From positions 2,232,001-2,296,000 of the forward strand of contig NZ_JAXCIL010000002.1 in NCBI RefSeq assembly GCF_034387475.1: a stretch of DNA of 64,000 nt, read 5' to 3'. Source of the stretch: Pseudomonas sp. Teo4 (GTDB lineage Bacteria > Pseudomonadota > Gammaproteobacteria > Pseudomonadales > Pseudomonadaceae). This document shows positions 26,858 to 37,094 of this stretch, one piece after another. The notes under the pieces were generated by a model. That model was not told the origin of the DNA, did not search any database, and worked only from the letters and a program-made list of their open reading frames with translations. The stretch's first letter is position 1, and the number at the start of each line of letters is the position of its first letter. The translations under genes and the position numbers were made by a program.

Positions 26858-28059
26858 TGCGCGAAGTATTCATCTGTGACGCCATCCGCACCCCGATCGG
26901 CCGCTTCGGTGGCGCCCTGGCCGGTGTGCGTGCCGACGACCTGGCTGCGGTGCCGCTCAAGGCGCTGATCGAGCGCAACCCGCAGGTAGCATGGGACCAG
27001 GTCGACGAGGTGTTCTTCGGCTGCGCCAACCAGGCCGGTGAAGACAACCGTAACGTGGCACGCATGGCGTTGCTGCTGGCCGGCCTGCCCGAGAGCATTC
27101 CGGGTGTCACCCTGAACCGTCTGTGCGCTTCGGGCATGGATGCAATCGGCACGGCGTTCCGCGCCATCGCCAGTGGCGAAATGGAGCTGGCCATCGCCGG
27201 TGGCGTCGAGTCGATGTCGCGTGCTCCGTTCGTCATGGGCAAGGCCGAGAGCGGTTACTCGCGCAACATGAAGCTCGAGGACACCACCATCGGCTGGCGT
27301 TTCATCAACCCGCTGATGAAGAGCCAGTACGGCGTGGACTCGATGCCCGAGACCGCCGACAACGTCGCCGACGACTATCAGGTGTCGCGTGCCGACCAGG
27401 ACGCCTTCGCCCTGCGTAGCCAGCAAAAGGCCGCAGCTGCACAGGCCGCCGGGTTCTTTGCCGAAGAAATCGTCCCCGTGCGTATCGCCCACAAGAAGGG
27501 CGAGACCGTGGTCGAGCAGGACGAGCACCTACGCCCGGACACCACGCTGGAAGCGTTGACCAAGCTCAAGCCGGTCAATGGCCCGGACAAGACAGTCACC
27601 GCCGGCAACGCCTCGGGTGTCAACGATGGCGCCGCAGCGCTGATCCTGGCGTCGGCCGAAGCTGTGAAGAAACATGGCTTGACCCCACGCGCCCGTGTGC
27701 TCGGCATGGCCAGCGCCGGTGTGGCGCCGCGGGTGATGGGTATCGGCCCGGTTCCGGCGGTGCGCAAGCTCACCGAGCGCCTGGGCGTGGCAGTTGCCGA
27801 CTTCGATGTCATCGAGCTCAACGAAGCCTTCGCCAGCCAAGGTTTGGCGGTGCTGCGCGAGTTGGGTGTAGCTGATGATGCGCCGCAGGTTAACCCTAAC
27901 GGCGGGGCGATTGCCTTGGGCCACCCGCTGGGCATGAGCGGTGCGCGTCTGGTGCTGACTGCACTCCACCAGCTGGAGAAAAGCGGCGGGCGTAAAGGCC
28001 TGGCGACCATGTGTGTGGGCGTAGGCCAAGGGTTGGCGCTGGCCATAGAAAGGGTTTGA
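26857..28059 (+). CDS. pcaF: 3-oxoadipyl-CoA thiolase
   Basis: Last enzyme of the beta-ketoadipate pathway; it cleaves 3-oxoadipyl-CoA with CoA to succinyl-CoA and acetyl-CoA. The 400-residue thiolase has catalytic Cys in [37 protein letters not shown], His in [19 protein letters not shown] and the second Cys in TMCVGVGQG. It starts within the stop of the CoA-transferase B gene. A REP pair separates it from pcaT. Confidence 0.95.
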   Translation: MREVFICDAIRTPIGRFGGALAGVRADDLAAVPLKALIERNPQVAWDQVDEVFFGCANQAGEDNRNVARMALLLAGLPESIPGVTLNRLCASGMDAIGTAFRAIASGEMELAIAGGVESMSRAPFVMGKAESGYSRNMKLEDTTIGWRFINPLMKSQYGVDSMPETADNVADDYQVSRADQDAFALRSQQKAAAAQAAGFFAEEIVPVRIAHKKGETVVEQDEHLRPDTTLEALTKLKPVNGPDKTVTAGNASGVNDGAAALILASAEAVKKHGLTPRARVLGMASAGVAPRVMGIGPVPAVRKLTERLGVAVADFDVIELNEAFASQGLAVLRELGVADDAPQVNPNGGAIALGHPLGMSGARLVLTALHQLEKSGGRKGLATMCVGVGQGLALAIERV

Positions 28060-28063
28060 CCTG

Positions 28064-28148
28064 TACCGGCCCTATCGCCGGCAAGTCGGCTCCTACAGGG
28101 AACCACGCAATCCTTGTGGGAGCCGGCTTGCCGGCGATAGGGCCGGTA
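28064..28148. repeat. REP pair (GCCGGCAAGCCGGC type) between pcaF and pcaT
   Basis: Inverted copies of ACCGGCCCTATCGCCGGCAA and its complement flank a loop with TCCTACAGG and TTGTGGGAGC. It may weaken read-through from pcaF into pcaT. Confidence 0.8.
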
Positions 28149-28244
28149 GCTACGACACAAGGCCAATTGCCAGCCTGCAAGCGGAACGAGTGTGTTACTA
28201 GGTATGTCTAGAATTACCTGTGACCCTCCAGGAGTAAACACACC

Positions 28245-29536
28245 ATGACCTCAGCCTATTACACCGGCGAAGAGCGCAGTAAACGCATCTTTGCCATTGT
28301 CGGTGCCTCTTCAGGCAACCTGGTGGAATGGTTCGACTTCTACGTCTATGCCTTCTGCGCGATTTATTTCGCCCCGCGTTCTTCCCCTCCGATGACCCCA
28401 CCGTACAGCTGCTCAATACCGCCGGCGTGTTCGCTGCGGGCTTTCTGATGCGCCCCATCGGTGGCTGGATCTTCGGTCGCCTGGCCGACCGACACGGGCG
28501 CAAGAATTCCCTGATGACCTCGGTGCTGATGATGTGTGCCGGGTCGCTGATGATCGCCTGTCTGCCCACCTATGCAAGCATCGGCACCTGGGCGCCTGCA
28601 CTGTTGTTGCTTGCGCGCCTGATACAGGGCCTTTCGGTAGGCGGTGAGTACGGCACTACCGCAACCTACATGAGTGAAGTGGCGCTGCGTGGCCAGCGTG
28701 GCTTCTTTGCCTCGTTCCAGTACGTGACGCTGATCGGTGGCCAGCTGCTGGCCGTTCTGGTGGTGGTCATCCTGCAGCAACTGTTGAGCGAGGATGAACT
28801 GCGCGCCTGGGGCTGGCGCATTCCCTTTGTGGTGGGCGCCATCGCCGCGCTGGTCTCGCTGATGCTGCGCCGCTCGCTGGAAGAAACCAGCAGCGCCGAA
28901 ACCCGCAAGGACAAGGACGCCGGCTCCATCGCGGGTCTGTTCCGCAACCACACCGCGGCATTCATCACCGTGCTCGGGTATACCGCGGGCGGTTCGCTGA
29001 TTTTCTACACACCTTCACCACCTACATGCAGAAGTACCTGGTCAACACCGCTGGGATGAACGCCAAGAGCGCCAGTTTCGTCATGACCGGCGCGCTGTTC
29101 CTGTTCATGGTGCTGCAGCCGTTCTTCGGCATGCTCTCCGACCGTATCGGCCGGCGCAACTCGATGCTGCTGTTCGGTGCCCTGGGCACTGTGTTCACCG
29201 TGCCGCTGCTGATGGCGCTGAAAACCGTGACCAGCCCGTTCATGGCCTTCGTGCTGGTGACGTTGGCATTGTGCATCGTCAGTTTCTACACCTCGATCAG
29301 CGGCCTGGTGAAGGCCGAGATGTTCCCGCCTCAGGTGCGCGCCTTGGGCGTTGGCCTGGCCCTATGCGGTGGCCAACGCAATGTTTGGCGGCTCGGCCGA
29401 ATACGTTGCCCTGGGCTTGAAAACCATGGGCATGGAGAACACCTTCTACTGGTACGTGACGGCCATGATGGCGGTGGCCTTCCTGTTCAGTCTGCGCTTG
29501 CCCAAGCAGGCGGCGTATCTGCATCACGATCATTAA
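28245..29536 (+). pseudogene. pcaT: PcaT dicarboxylate (3-oxoadipate) MFS transporter, three frame breaks (probable sequencing errors)
   Basis: Metabolite:H+ symporter-type MFS permease, proposed to take up 3-oxoadipate. Segments in three frames assemble to about 429 residues: [20 protein letters not shown]...[13 protein letters not shown], then [43 protein letters not shown]...[12 protein letters not shown], then [12 protein letters not shown]..., then [20 protein letters not shown]. The breaks are a missing C at 28372-28375, a +2 (ACAC) or -1 change at 29006-29013 (the related KgtP in this window reads [13 protein letters not shown]), and an extra base in GGCCC at 29358-29362. AGGAG lies before the ATG. 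Confidence 0.85.
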
Positions 29537-29545
29537 GGACGTTGC

Positions 29546-30897
29546 ATGAGCAATCAGCTGTTCGACGCTTATTTCACCGCACCGGCCATGCGCGAGATCT
29601 TCTCCGACCGTGGCCGCCTGCAGGGCATGCTCGATTTCGAAGCGGCCTTGGCCCGTGCCGAGGCTAGCGCCGGGCTGGTGCCGCAAAGCGCGGTGGCCGC
29701 CATCGAAGCGGCCTGCCAAGCCGAGCGCTTTGACGCCCGCGCCTTGGCCGACGCCATCGCCACGGCGGGCAACTCGGCAATCCCTTGGTGAAAGCGTTGG
29801 GCAAAGTGATCGCCAGCGGCGTACCCGAGGCAGAGCGCTATGTGCATTTGGGCGCCACCAGCCAGGATGCCATGGACACCGGGTTGGTCCTGCAACTGCG
29901 CGATGCGCTCGATCTGATCGAAGCGGACCTTGGCAAGCTTGCCGAGACCCTGTCGCGTCAGGCTCTGCTGCATGCCGACACCCCGCTGGTGGGCCGCACC
30001 TGGTTGCAGCATGCCACGCCGGTGACGCTGGGCATGAAGCTGGCGGGTGTACTCGGTGCGCTGACACGCCACCGGCAGCGCCTCAAGGAATTGCGCCCGC
30101 GCCTGCTGGTGCTGCAGTTCGGCGGCGCTTCCGGCAGCCTGGCCGCCTTGGGCAGCAAGGCGATGCCGGTCGCCGAGGCTTTGGCTGAACAGCTCAAGCT
30201 GACCTTGCCCGAGCAACCCTGGCACACCCAGCGTGACCGGCTGGTGGAGTTCGCCTCGGTGCTGGGCCTGGTGGCCGGCAGCCTGGGCAAGTTCGGGCGG
30301 GACATCAGCCTGTTGATGCAGACCGAAGCAGGGGAGGTGTTCGAGCCTTCCGCGCCGGGCAAGGGTGGCTCATCGACCATGCCGCACAAGCGCAACCCGG
30401 TGGGCGCCGCAGTGCTGATCGGCGCCGCTACCCGGGTACCGGGCCTGCTGTCCACGCTGTTCGCGGCCATGCCCCAGGAGCACGAGCGCAGCCTCGGCCT
30501 GTGGCACGCCGAATGGGAAACCTTGCCGGACGTTTGCTGCCTGGTCTCCGGTGCGCTGCGCCAGGCCCAGGTGATTGCCGAGGGCATGGAGGTGGATGCC
30601 GAACGCATGCGTCGTAACCTCGACCTGACCCAGGGGCTGGTGCTGGCCGAAGCCGTGAGTATCGTGCTCGCCCAGCGCCTGGGCCGTGACCGTGCCCACC
30701 ATCTGCTCGAACAGTGCTGCCAGCGCGCCGTGGCCGAAAAGCGCCACCTGCGCGCCGTGCTGGGTGACGAACCGCAGGTCAGCGCCGAGCTCTCGGCCGA
30801 CGAGCTCGACCGCTTGCTGGACCCTGCCCATTACCTCGGCCAGGCCCGCGTCTGGGTGGCGCGCGCCGTGGCCGAACATCAACGTTTCACTGCCTGA
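29546..30897 (+). pseudogene. pcaB: 3-carboxy-cis,cis-muconate cycloisomerase, one frameshift (probable sequencing error)
   Basis: Converts 3-carboxy-cis,cis-muconate to 4-carboxymuconolactone; fumarase/aspartase superfamily. The first frame reads [36 protein letters not shown] and fails at GNSAIPW. One extra C in 29782-29784 gives NSAIPLVKALGKVIAS and continues through VHLGATSQDAMDTG to the superfamily signature GGSSTMPHKRNPVGA (about residue 275). The repaired length is 450 residues, the usual PcaB size. It lies 9 bp after pcaT. Confidence 0.88.
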
Positions 30898-30908
30898 AGG
30901 AGACCGCT

Positions 30909-31701
30909 GTGGCGCATTTGCAACTGGCCGATGGCGTATTGAACTACCAACTCGATGGCCCGGAAGACGCCCCGGTGCTGGTGCTGTCCAACTCGCTCGG
31001 CACCGACCTGGGCATGTGGGACAGCCAGATTCCGCTGTGGAGCGAGCACTTGCGGGTGCTGCGCTACGACACCCGTGGCCACGGTGGCTCGCTGGTTACC
31101 GCTGGTCCTTACAGCATCGAACAGCTGGGCCGTGATGTGCTGGCATTGCTCGATGGCCTGGATATCCAGAACGCGCACTTCGTCGGCCTGTCGATGGGCG
31201 GCCTGATCGGCCAGTGGCTGGGCATCAATGCCGGTGCACGCCTGCACAGCCTGACTCTGTGCAACACCGCAGCGAAAATCGCCAATGACGAGGTGTGGAA
31301 CACCCGCATCGACACCGTGCTCAAGGGTGGTCAGCAAGCCATGGCCGACCTGCGTGACGCTTCCATCGCCCGCTGGTTCACCCCAGCTTTCGCCCAGGCT
31401 CAGCCCGAGCAGGCCTCAGCGCATCTGCCAGATGCTGGCGCAGACTTCCCCGGAAGGTTATGCGGCCAACTGTGCGGCGGTGCGCGATGCCGATTACCGC
31501 GAGCAACTGGGCCGTATCCAGGTGCCGACGCTGATCGTCGCCGGTACCGAAGACGTGGTGACCACTCCGGAGCATGGCCGCTTTATGCAAGCCGGAATCA
31601 TCGGTGCCACGTATGCCGAGTTCCCGGCTGCGCATTTGTCCAACGTCGAAATCGGCGAGGCGTTCAGCCGCCGCGTGCTCGACTTCCTGCTGGCTCGCTG
31701 A
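30909..31701 (+). pseudogene. pcaD: 3-oxoadipate enol-lactone hydrolase, one frameshift (probable sequencing error)
   Basis: Alpha/beta-hydrolase that opens 3-oxoadipate enol-lactone to 3-oxoadipate. The nucleophile elbow GLSMGGLIGQWLG, the acid in VAGTEDVVTTPEHG and the His in FPAAHLSNVE are all present but in two frames. The break is one extra base in GGCCTCAG at 31413-31418; removing it gives QPEQAQRICQMLAQTSPEGYAANCAAVRDAD. The repaired length is 263 residues. It starts with GTG at 30909 after AAGGAGA, 11 bp downstream of pcaB. Confidence 0.88.
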
Positions 31702-31711
31702 GGACAACGCA

Positions 31712-32114
31712 ATGGATGAGAAACAACGTTACGACGCTGGCATGCAAGTTCGCCGTGCGGTGCTGGGCGATGCCCATGTGGATCGCAGCCTGGAGAAGCT
31801 CAATGACTTCAACAGCGAGTTCCAGAACATGATCACCCGGCATGCCTGGGGCGATATCTGGACCCGCCCAGGCCTGCCGCCACACCCGCAGCCTGATCAC
31901 CATCGCCATGCTGATCGGCATGAACCGCAATGACGAACTCAAGCTGCACCTGCGCGCCGCAGCCAACAACGGCGTGACCCGCGACGAGATCAAGGAAGTG
32001 CTGATGCAAAGCGCGATCTACTGCGGGATTCCGGCGGCCAATGCCACCTTCCACCTGGCGGAGTCGGTGTGGGATGAGTTGGGGTCGAGTCGCGTCAGCA
32101 GTAATTTGCAGTAA
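31712..32114 (+). pseudogene. pcaC: 4-carboxymuconolactone decarboxylase, frameshifted (probable sequencing error)
   Basis: Decarboxylates 4-carboxymuconolactone to 3-oxoadipate enol-lactone. The frame reads MDEKQRYDAGMQVRRAVLGDAHVDRSLEKLNDFNSEFQ...HAWGDIWTRPGL and then breaks. The following part in another frame is RHTRSLITIAMLIGMNRNDELKLHLRAAANNGVTRDEIKEVLMQSAIYCGIPAAN, the core of the AhpD-like CMD domain. Two bases missing at 31877-31881 (restoring GLPRHTRSL) or one extra base would explain it. The repaired length is about 134 residues. It is the last gene of the pcaTBDC run. Confidence 0.87.
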
Positions 32115-32117
32115 AGC

Positions 32118-32178
32118 TACCGGCCCTATCGCCGGCAGCCGGCTCCTACAGAGGTTTTGTGCAGGAGCCGGCGATTTA
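32118..32178. repeat. REP pair (one copy truncated) after pcaC
   Basis: ACCGGCCCTATCGCCGGCAG and CCGGCTCCTAC are followed by the inverted partner AGGAGCCGGCGAT, which lacks half of its core. It lies between convergent pcaC and the DUF962 gene. Confidence 0.7.
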
Positions 32179-32189
32179 CTCATGGCAGA

Positions 32190-32714
32190 TCAAATGGCCG
32201 CCTTCTTCTGCCTGATGGCCACCGGCCCGGCCTTGGCCTCCACCGCGCGCTTCAGTTCAGGGCACAGCCCCAGCATGAAGGCAGCTTCCGCCACCACGAA
32301 CAACGGCCCGATGATCAGCCCGCTGATGTCGTCGACGAACGCCGGCTTGCGGCCTTCGTAATAGTGCCCGACGAACTGGATGACCCAGCCCACCACGAAG
32401 GCTCCGATTCCCGCGATGAGCCACAACCCGGTGCTCTGCATGGCCAGCACCTGGCCCACCCACAGGCACAAGCCCAGCAACAGCCCCATCACCAGGCCGA
32501 AACGCAGGTCCAGGTGCAGGTAGAACCACACCGCCGCCGCTGCCGCCAGCATGGCCGGAGACAGCCAGGCGCCGGCCAGGTCCCAGCCCGGGCGTGACAG
32601 CAGGATGGTCACGGCCAGCACGATCATCGGGATGCCGACGAAATGCGTGGCGATGTTGCGTGGGTCGCGGTGGTAGTTGGCGTACTGGCTCAGGTGGTCG
32701 ACGAGGCTTTTCAT
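32190..32714 (-). CDS. DUF962/Mpo1-like membrane protein
   Basis: The 174-residue membrane protein reads MKSLVDHLSQYANYHRDPRNIATHFVGIPMIVLAVTILL, with conserved histidines in NYHRDPRN and HFVGIP, several TM helices, and VIQFVGHYYEGRKPAF. These histidine blocks define the Mpo1/YGL010w family; in yeast Mpo1 is an iron-dependent dioxygenase for 2-hydroxy fatty acids. The bacterial role is unproven. Its reading frame is intact. It lies between two REP elements. Confidence 0.8.
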   Translation of the reverse strand: MKSLVDHLSQYANYHRDPRNIATHFVGIPMIVLAVTILLSRPGWDLAGAWLSPAMLAAAAAVWFYLHLDLRFGLVMGLLLGLCLWVGQVLAMQSTGLWLIAGIGAFVVGWVIQFVGHYYEGRKPAFVDDISGLIIGPLFVVAEAAFMLGLCPELKRAVEAKAGPVAIRQKKAAI

Positions 32715-32756
32715 TGTTGTTCCTCCCGGGGGCCTGTTCTGTTTAGTGTCGCTTGC

Positions 32757-32856
32757 GCCGGCCTCTTCGCGGGTAAACCCGCTCCCACAGGTACAGCGCC
32801 GCTTTCTGGCCTGTGGAGCACCTGTGGGAGCGGGTTTACCCGCGAAGAGGCCGGCG
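32757..32856. repeat. REP pair (GCGGGTAAACCCGC type)
   Basis: GCCGGCCTCTTCGCGGGTAA and CCCGCTCCCACAGG are followed about 60 bp later by the exact reverse complement, forming a near-perfect palindrome upstream of the DUF962 gene. Confidence 0.85.
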
Positions 32857-32914
32857 CAATCAACCCATGACTCGATATAGCTGAGAATAGCCCGCAGCCA
32901 CCAGCATCATCAGT

Positions 32915-33842
32915 TCAGCGAATGGCAGCAGCCCGCACCGGCGTATCCAGCCCCACCAATGTCTCGATCATCGCCCGAGCTGCCGGTGACAGCCGGTAGC
33001 CGCTGCGGCTGACTACCCCACAGCGCACGCTCAGCACCTCCAGTGCTGGCGGCAGGTTGCGCCAGTGCAGGCGTACCAGGCGGCCTTCGGCCAGGTCCTC
33101 GGCGACGGCTTCCTCGCTGGCGGTGCCGATCGCGTCGCTGGCCTGAACCACGCTGCGCAGGATCGCGAGGTGTTCGGTTTGCAGGTGCGGGGTGAAGTCG
33201 CTGCGTCCGCTCAAGTTGGCCAGACGTTTGCGCACCCCAGGTGCGAGCAGGGCGCTGGCCAAGGGGTAGGCAAACAGGTCGTTGGTCGACAGGCTGTCTT
33301 TGCTCAGTAGCGGGTGGCCGGGGCGGCAGAAGAACAGGCCGGGGCGTGGGTTGAGCGCCTCGGTGTGGAAGTTGGGGTCGGCTTCGAACGGGCGGATGTC
33401 ATCGACGAAAAATTCGATCTTCGCGGCGAAGCGCGCCTGGCCCAGGCGTTCGGCGTTGTCCACCAGCAATGAAGTGCGTATGCCGGGGTGGCTTGCGATG
33501 AAGTGCTGCAGCGCGTCGGGGACCAGGCGCACGGCCAGGGCGGGGCCACTGCCGAAGTGCAGTTCGCCGGCATCCAGCTTGGTCATTTGCAGCACTTCGT
33601 TGCTCAGTTGAGCCGCGCCCTGGACCAGGCGGCGGGCGTGTTGCAGCACGACCAGGCCTTCGGGGTAGGGGAGGGCTTTGCTGGCACGGTCGACGGTCGA
33701 CCAGCGGGCAGCCGAAGGTTTGCTCGAGACTTTGGATGGCGCGGCTGAAGGCGGGTTGGGTAATGCCCATGGCTTCAGCGGCGCGGACGAAACTGCGGTA
33801 TTCGGTGAGGGCGATGAAATAGCGCAGTTGACGGAGGTCCAT
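32915..33842 (-). pseudogene. LysR-family regulator, one frame break (probable sequencing error)
   Basis: The N-terminal helix-turn-helix MDLRQLRYFIALTEYRSFVRAAEAMGITQPAFSRAIQSLEQTFGCPLVDR is typical, then the frame is lost. The effector domain continues in another frame from LPYPEGLVVLQHARRLVQGAAQLSNEV to the end. The break lies in a short tandem repeat (CGGTCGACGGTCGACC, 33687-33702). Removing one base gives LVDRDRASKALPYPEG, which has the normal spacing of the family; loss of a whole 7-bp unit also restores the frame. The repaired length is about 308 residues. It lies between the pca genes and the porin, but its target is unknown. Confidence 0.78.
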
Positions 33843-33960
33843 GTCGAGGCTCTGCGGTGGGGTTCAGAGCTCGTTTTTAGCTTTTGTTACTTATTCCGTC
33901 AATTGAGTACTCTGTGTGTTTTTATATGAATATTTCATATGCATAGTTGCTGTGGCTGCT

Positions 33961-34038
33961 GGCTCATCGCCGGCAAGCCGGCTCCCTACAGGGCTGCGCA
34001 ATCTCTGTAGGAGCCGGCTTGCCGGCGATGAGGCCAGA
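33961..34038. repeat. REP pair (GCCGGCAAGCCGGC type)
   Basis: CTCATCGCCGGCAAGCCGGC and the complementary GCCGGCTTGCCGGCGATGAG face each other around a 34-base loop. It lies just downstream of the porin stop. Confidence 0.85.
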
Positions 34039-34043
34039 CCTGC

Positions 34044-35296
34044 CTACAACAAGTTCAGCGGATAGCTCACGATCAAGCGGTTCTCATCGAACGAGTTGGT
34101 GCTGAAGTCGCGGCGCATGGTGGAGTTGCGCCACTTGACCGACAGGTCCTTGAACGTGCCGGACTGCACCACATAGGCCAGCTCGGTCTCCCGCGCCCAT
34201 TCCTTGCCGTCATCGACAGTACTGGTCTCTACGTTGTCGCCCTTGATGTAGCGGTTCATCAAGGTCAGCCCAGGCACGCCGACGGTGGCGAAGCTGAAGT
34301 CATGGCGTACCTGCCAGGAGCGTTCCTTGGCATTGTCGAAGCTGGAGTTGTAGCTGTCGTTGGCCAGGTGCCGCCGCTGGTGCCATTGACCCGCATCCAG
34401 GCATCGTCCCCGCTGACCTTCTGCAGGCCGACGTAGAAGGTGTGGCCTTTGTAACGTGCCGACAGCATGGCCGAAGCGGTTCGGTTATCGAGCTCGCCTG
34501 CGCGCTCGGCGCCGTCTTCCTTGCCGATGAAGTAGCCGAGGTTGGCGCCCAGGGTCCAGTCGCCCAGTGGCTGGCTGTGCACCAGGTTGATGTATTGCTG
34601 GCGGTAGATGTCCTTGAGCTGGGCATCCCACAGGCCAATCATCGTGCGCTTGTCGTTGAAGGTGTATTCGCCGCCGCCAAAGTTGAAGCGATCCGAGGTG
34701 AAGGCGGCGCGGCCGTTGAGCGACATGTCTTCCATGCTGGCGTCGTTGCGCGGGCTGTTGCCGCGGAACTGGCCGGCATACAGGGTCAGGCCCTCGATTT
34801 CCTTGGAGGTGATCTGGCCACCACGGAAGGTCTGTGGCAGCGAACGGCCATCATCCGAGCGCAGGATCGGCAGTACTGGCATCCACTCGCCGACTTTCAG
34901 TTCGGTTTCGGAAAGCTTGGCTTTGAGCGCCACGCCCAGGCGCCCGAAATCATCGGCGGGGCGACCATCGTCATGGACCGGCAGCAGTTGGGTATTGGTA
35001 GTGCCTTTGCCACCGTCGAGCTTGACCGAGTACATGCCCAATATATCGACGCCGAAGCCGACAGTGCCTTGGGTGAAACCGGAGCGGGCGTCGAGAATGA
35101 AGCTTTGCGTCCACTCTTCGGCTTTCGCCTGTGGGTGGGCAGAGTCGACGAAGTTGCGGTTGATGTAGAAGTTGCGCAGGTTGAGTGTGGCCTTGGCGTC
35201 CTCCATGAAACCGCCTTCGGCGGCCAGGACAGGGAAGGCGCAGGACATGGCCAACAGGCCGGGCAGCAGCTGGCGTGCGGGGTACGAAGTGCTCAT
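34044..35296 (-). pseudogene. OprD-family (BenF-like) outer-membrane porin, one frameshift (probable sequencing error)
   Basis: Substrate-specific outer-membrane channel. The signal peptide (LLPGLLAMSCAFPVLAAEGG) is followed by DAKATLNLRNFYINRNFVDS, EEWTQSFILDARSGFTQGTVGFGVD and many amphipathic strands typical of OprD proteins. The frame is lost at GTSGGTW; one extra C (GG run 34367-34368 on the given strand) restores GTSGGTLANDSYNSSFDNAKERSWQVRHDFSFATVGVPGL through to the C-terminal NRLIVSYPLNLL. The repaired length is 417 residues. The location beside the pca cluster suggests uptake of an aromatic acid such as benzoate or protocatechuate (inference). Confidence 0.82.
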
Positions 35297-35501
35297 CTGT
35301 TGTCGATCTCTTGTTTTTATGGGGCGAACCGGTGCGCTGCGGGAGTGCGGGCCTGCAGGGGCGGGTCTTTTTTTTGATGAACGTTTGAAGCGTTTCGGGG
35401 CTGATGGTGCGGGGTTGGGGGAGGGTGGGGCAATTGGCCGCAAGCGGAAGCGGGCGATAATCGAACGGTATGTTCCAGTTGGTTAATTGTTTGACTGTAC
35501 T

Positions 35502-35582
35502 GGCCTCATCGCCGGCAAGCCGGCTCCCACAGGTATCGCGTTTTCCTGTTGGAGCCGGCTTGCCGGCGATGAGGACGGTACA
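35502..35582. repeat. REP pair (GCCGGCAAGCCGGC type)
   Basis: CTGGCCTCATCGCCGGCAAG and its complement flank a 30-base loop. A hairpin AGCCCACC GCGAA GGTGGGCT follows at 35599-35619 and is a likely ttgC terminator on the minus strand. Confidence 0.85.
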
Positions 35583-35598
35583 GGCAGCGCCCAACAAA

Positions 35599-35630
35599 AA
35601 GCCCACCGCGAAGGTGGGCTTGATGTTTTA
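35599..35630 (-). terminator. Intrinsic terminator of the ttgABC operon
   Basis: AAGCCCACC GCGAA GGTGGGCTT forms a 9-bp stem immediately downstream of the ttgC stop. On the minus strand it ends in TTTTTGTTG. Confidence 0.8.
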
Positions 35631-35639
35631 GCGGTCAAA

Positions 35640-37094
35640 TCAGCTTTTTGGTGTTTCCACCGAAGCCTGCTGATTAGCCTGGCCGGTCTGCTCGTACCAG
35701 CCACCACCCAGTGCCTTGTACAGGTTGACCTCGCTGGTCAGCTGCGCAAGGCGGTCGCTGATCAGTGCCTGCTGGGCGCTGAACAGGTTGCGCTGGGCAT
35801 CGAGGAAGGTCAGGTTGCTGTCGATACCAATGCGATAGCGACGCTCGGCCAGGCGGTAGTAATCCTGGTTCGCCTGCACCAGGTCGCGTTGCGCCTGCAG
35901 CTGCTCCTCGAAGGTCTTGCGCGCCGTCAGGCCATCGGAGACTTCCTGGAAGGCGGTCTGGATGGTCTTTTCGTATTTGGCGACGTTGATGTCCTTCTGG
36001 ATCTTCGAGTAGTCCAGGCTGGCCTTCAGGCTGCCAGCGTTGAAAATCGGCAGGTTGATCTGCGGCTGGAACAGCCAGGTGCCCTGGCCACCCGAGAACA
36101 GGTGACCCATGTCCGGGCTCAGGCTACCGGCGTTGGCGGTCAGGCTGATGCTCGGGAAGAACGCGGCACGGGCCGCGCCGATGTTGGCGTTGGCAGCCTT
36201 GAGCAGGTGCTCGGCTTCCTGGATGTCCGGACGGCGCTGAAGGATGTCCGACGGCAGGCCAGCCGGTACTTCGGCCAGCTGGTCGGCATTGAGTTCCAGC
36301 GGCTTGGGCAGGTTGGCCGGAATACCGGTGCCGATCAGCACGGCCAGGCTGTTGGCGTCCTGGGCGACCAGGCGCTGGTACTGCGAGTACTTGACCCGGG
36401 CGCCTTCCACGGCGGTGCGCGCCTGGCTGACGTCGAGCGCGGAAGCCACACCGACTTCGTTGCTGCGGCGAGTCAGGTTGTAGCTTTCCTCGTAGGTCTT
36501 GAGGGTTTCCTCGGTCAGCTTGAACAGCGCCTGGTCGGCCTGCCAGGTGTAGTAGGCATTGGCCACGCTGGCCACCAGGGCAATCTGCGTGGAGCGGCGT
36601 GCCTGCTCGCTGGACAGGTAGGTTTCCAGGGCTTGCTCGGTCAGGCTGCGCACCCGGCCGAACAGGTCCAGCTCATAGGCGCTGACGCCCAGGGTGGCCG
36701 AGTACTGGCTGGTGATGCCGGCCTCACCGGAGGTCGACATGTTCGCTGGCACCCGCTGGCGGCTGCCGCTGCCGGTGGCCGAAACCGCCGGGAACAGGTC
36801 GGCGCGCTGGATGCGGTACTGGGCGCGGTAGGCATCGATGTTCAACGCCGCCACGCGCAGGTCGCGGTTGTTCTCCAGCGAGGTCTGGATCAGTTGCTGC
36901 AGCGCCGGGTCGTGGAAGAACTGGCGCCAGCCCTGCTCGGCGGCGGCCACGTTGGCCGACTCGGCCGGCGAGTACGCAGGGCCTTGCGGCCACTGCTCTG
37001 CCACCGGCGATTCCGGGGTCTGGTAATCAGGGATCAGCGAGCAACCGCCGAGAATCAAAGCGGTTACCGCCAGGGACAACAAAGACTTGGTCAT
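35640..37094 (-). CDS. ttgC: Outer-membrane efflux channel lipoprotein TtgC
   Basis: TolC/OprM-type outer-membrane factor of the TtgABC pump. The 484-residue protein starts [20 protein letters not shown], where Cys is the lipidation site, followed by [15 protein letters not shown]. The two OEP repeats are visible ([35 protein letters not shown], and [15 protein letters not shown]; then [36 protein letters not shown] and the partner helix region). Its start overlaps the ttgB stop (ATGA). Confidence 0.92.
   Translation of the reverse strand: MTKSLLSLAVTALILGGCSLIPDYQTPESPVAEQWPQGPAYSPAESANVAAAEQGWRQFFHDPALQQLIQTSLENNRDLRVAALNIDAYRAQYRIQRADLFPAVSATGSGSRQRVPANMSTSGEAGITSQYSATLGVSAYELDLFGRVRSLTEQALETYLSSEQARRSTQIALVASVANAYYTWQADQALFKLTEETLKTYEESYNLTRRSNEVGVASALDVSQARTAVEGARVKYSQYQRLVAQDANSLAVLIGTGIPANLPKPLELNADQLAEVPAGLPSDILQRRPDIQEAEHLLKAANANIGAARAAFFPSISLTANAGSLSPDMGHLFSGGQGTWLFQPQINLPIFNAGSLKASLDYSKIQKDINVAKYEKTIQTAFQEVSDGLTARKTFEEQLQAQRDLVQANQDYYRLAERRYRIGIDSNLTFLDAQRNLFSAQQALISDRLAQLTSEVNLYKALGGGWYEQTGQANQQASVETPKS

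Noticed and set aside
28372..31881. Programmed ribosomal frameshifting in the pca genes
   Set aside because: There are many unrelated genes and sites, no shared slippery heptamer plus structure, and changes of both sign. Homopolymer error explains most.
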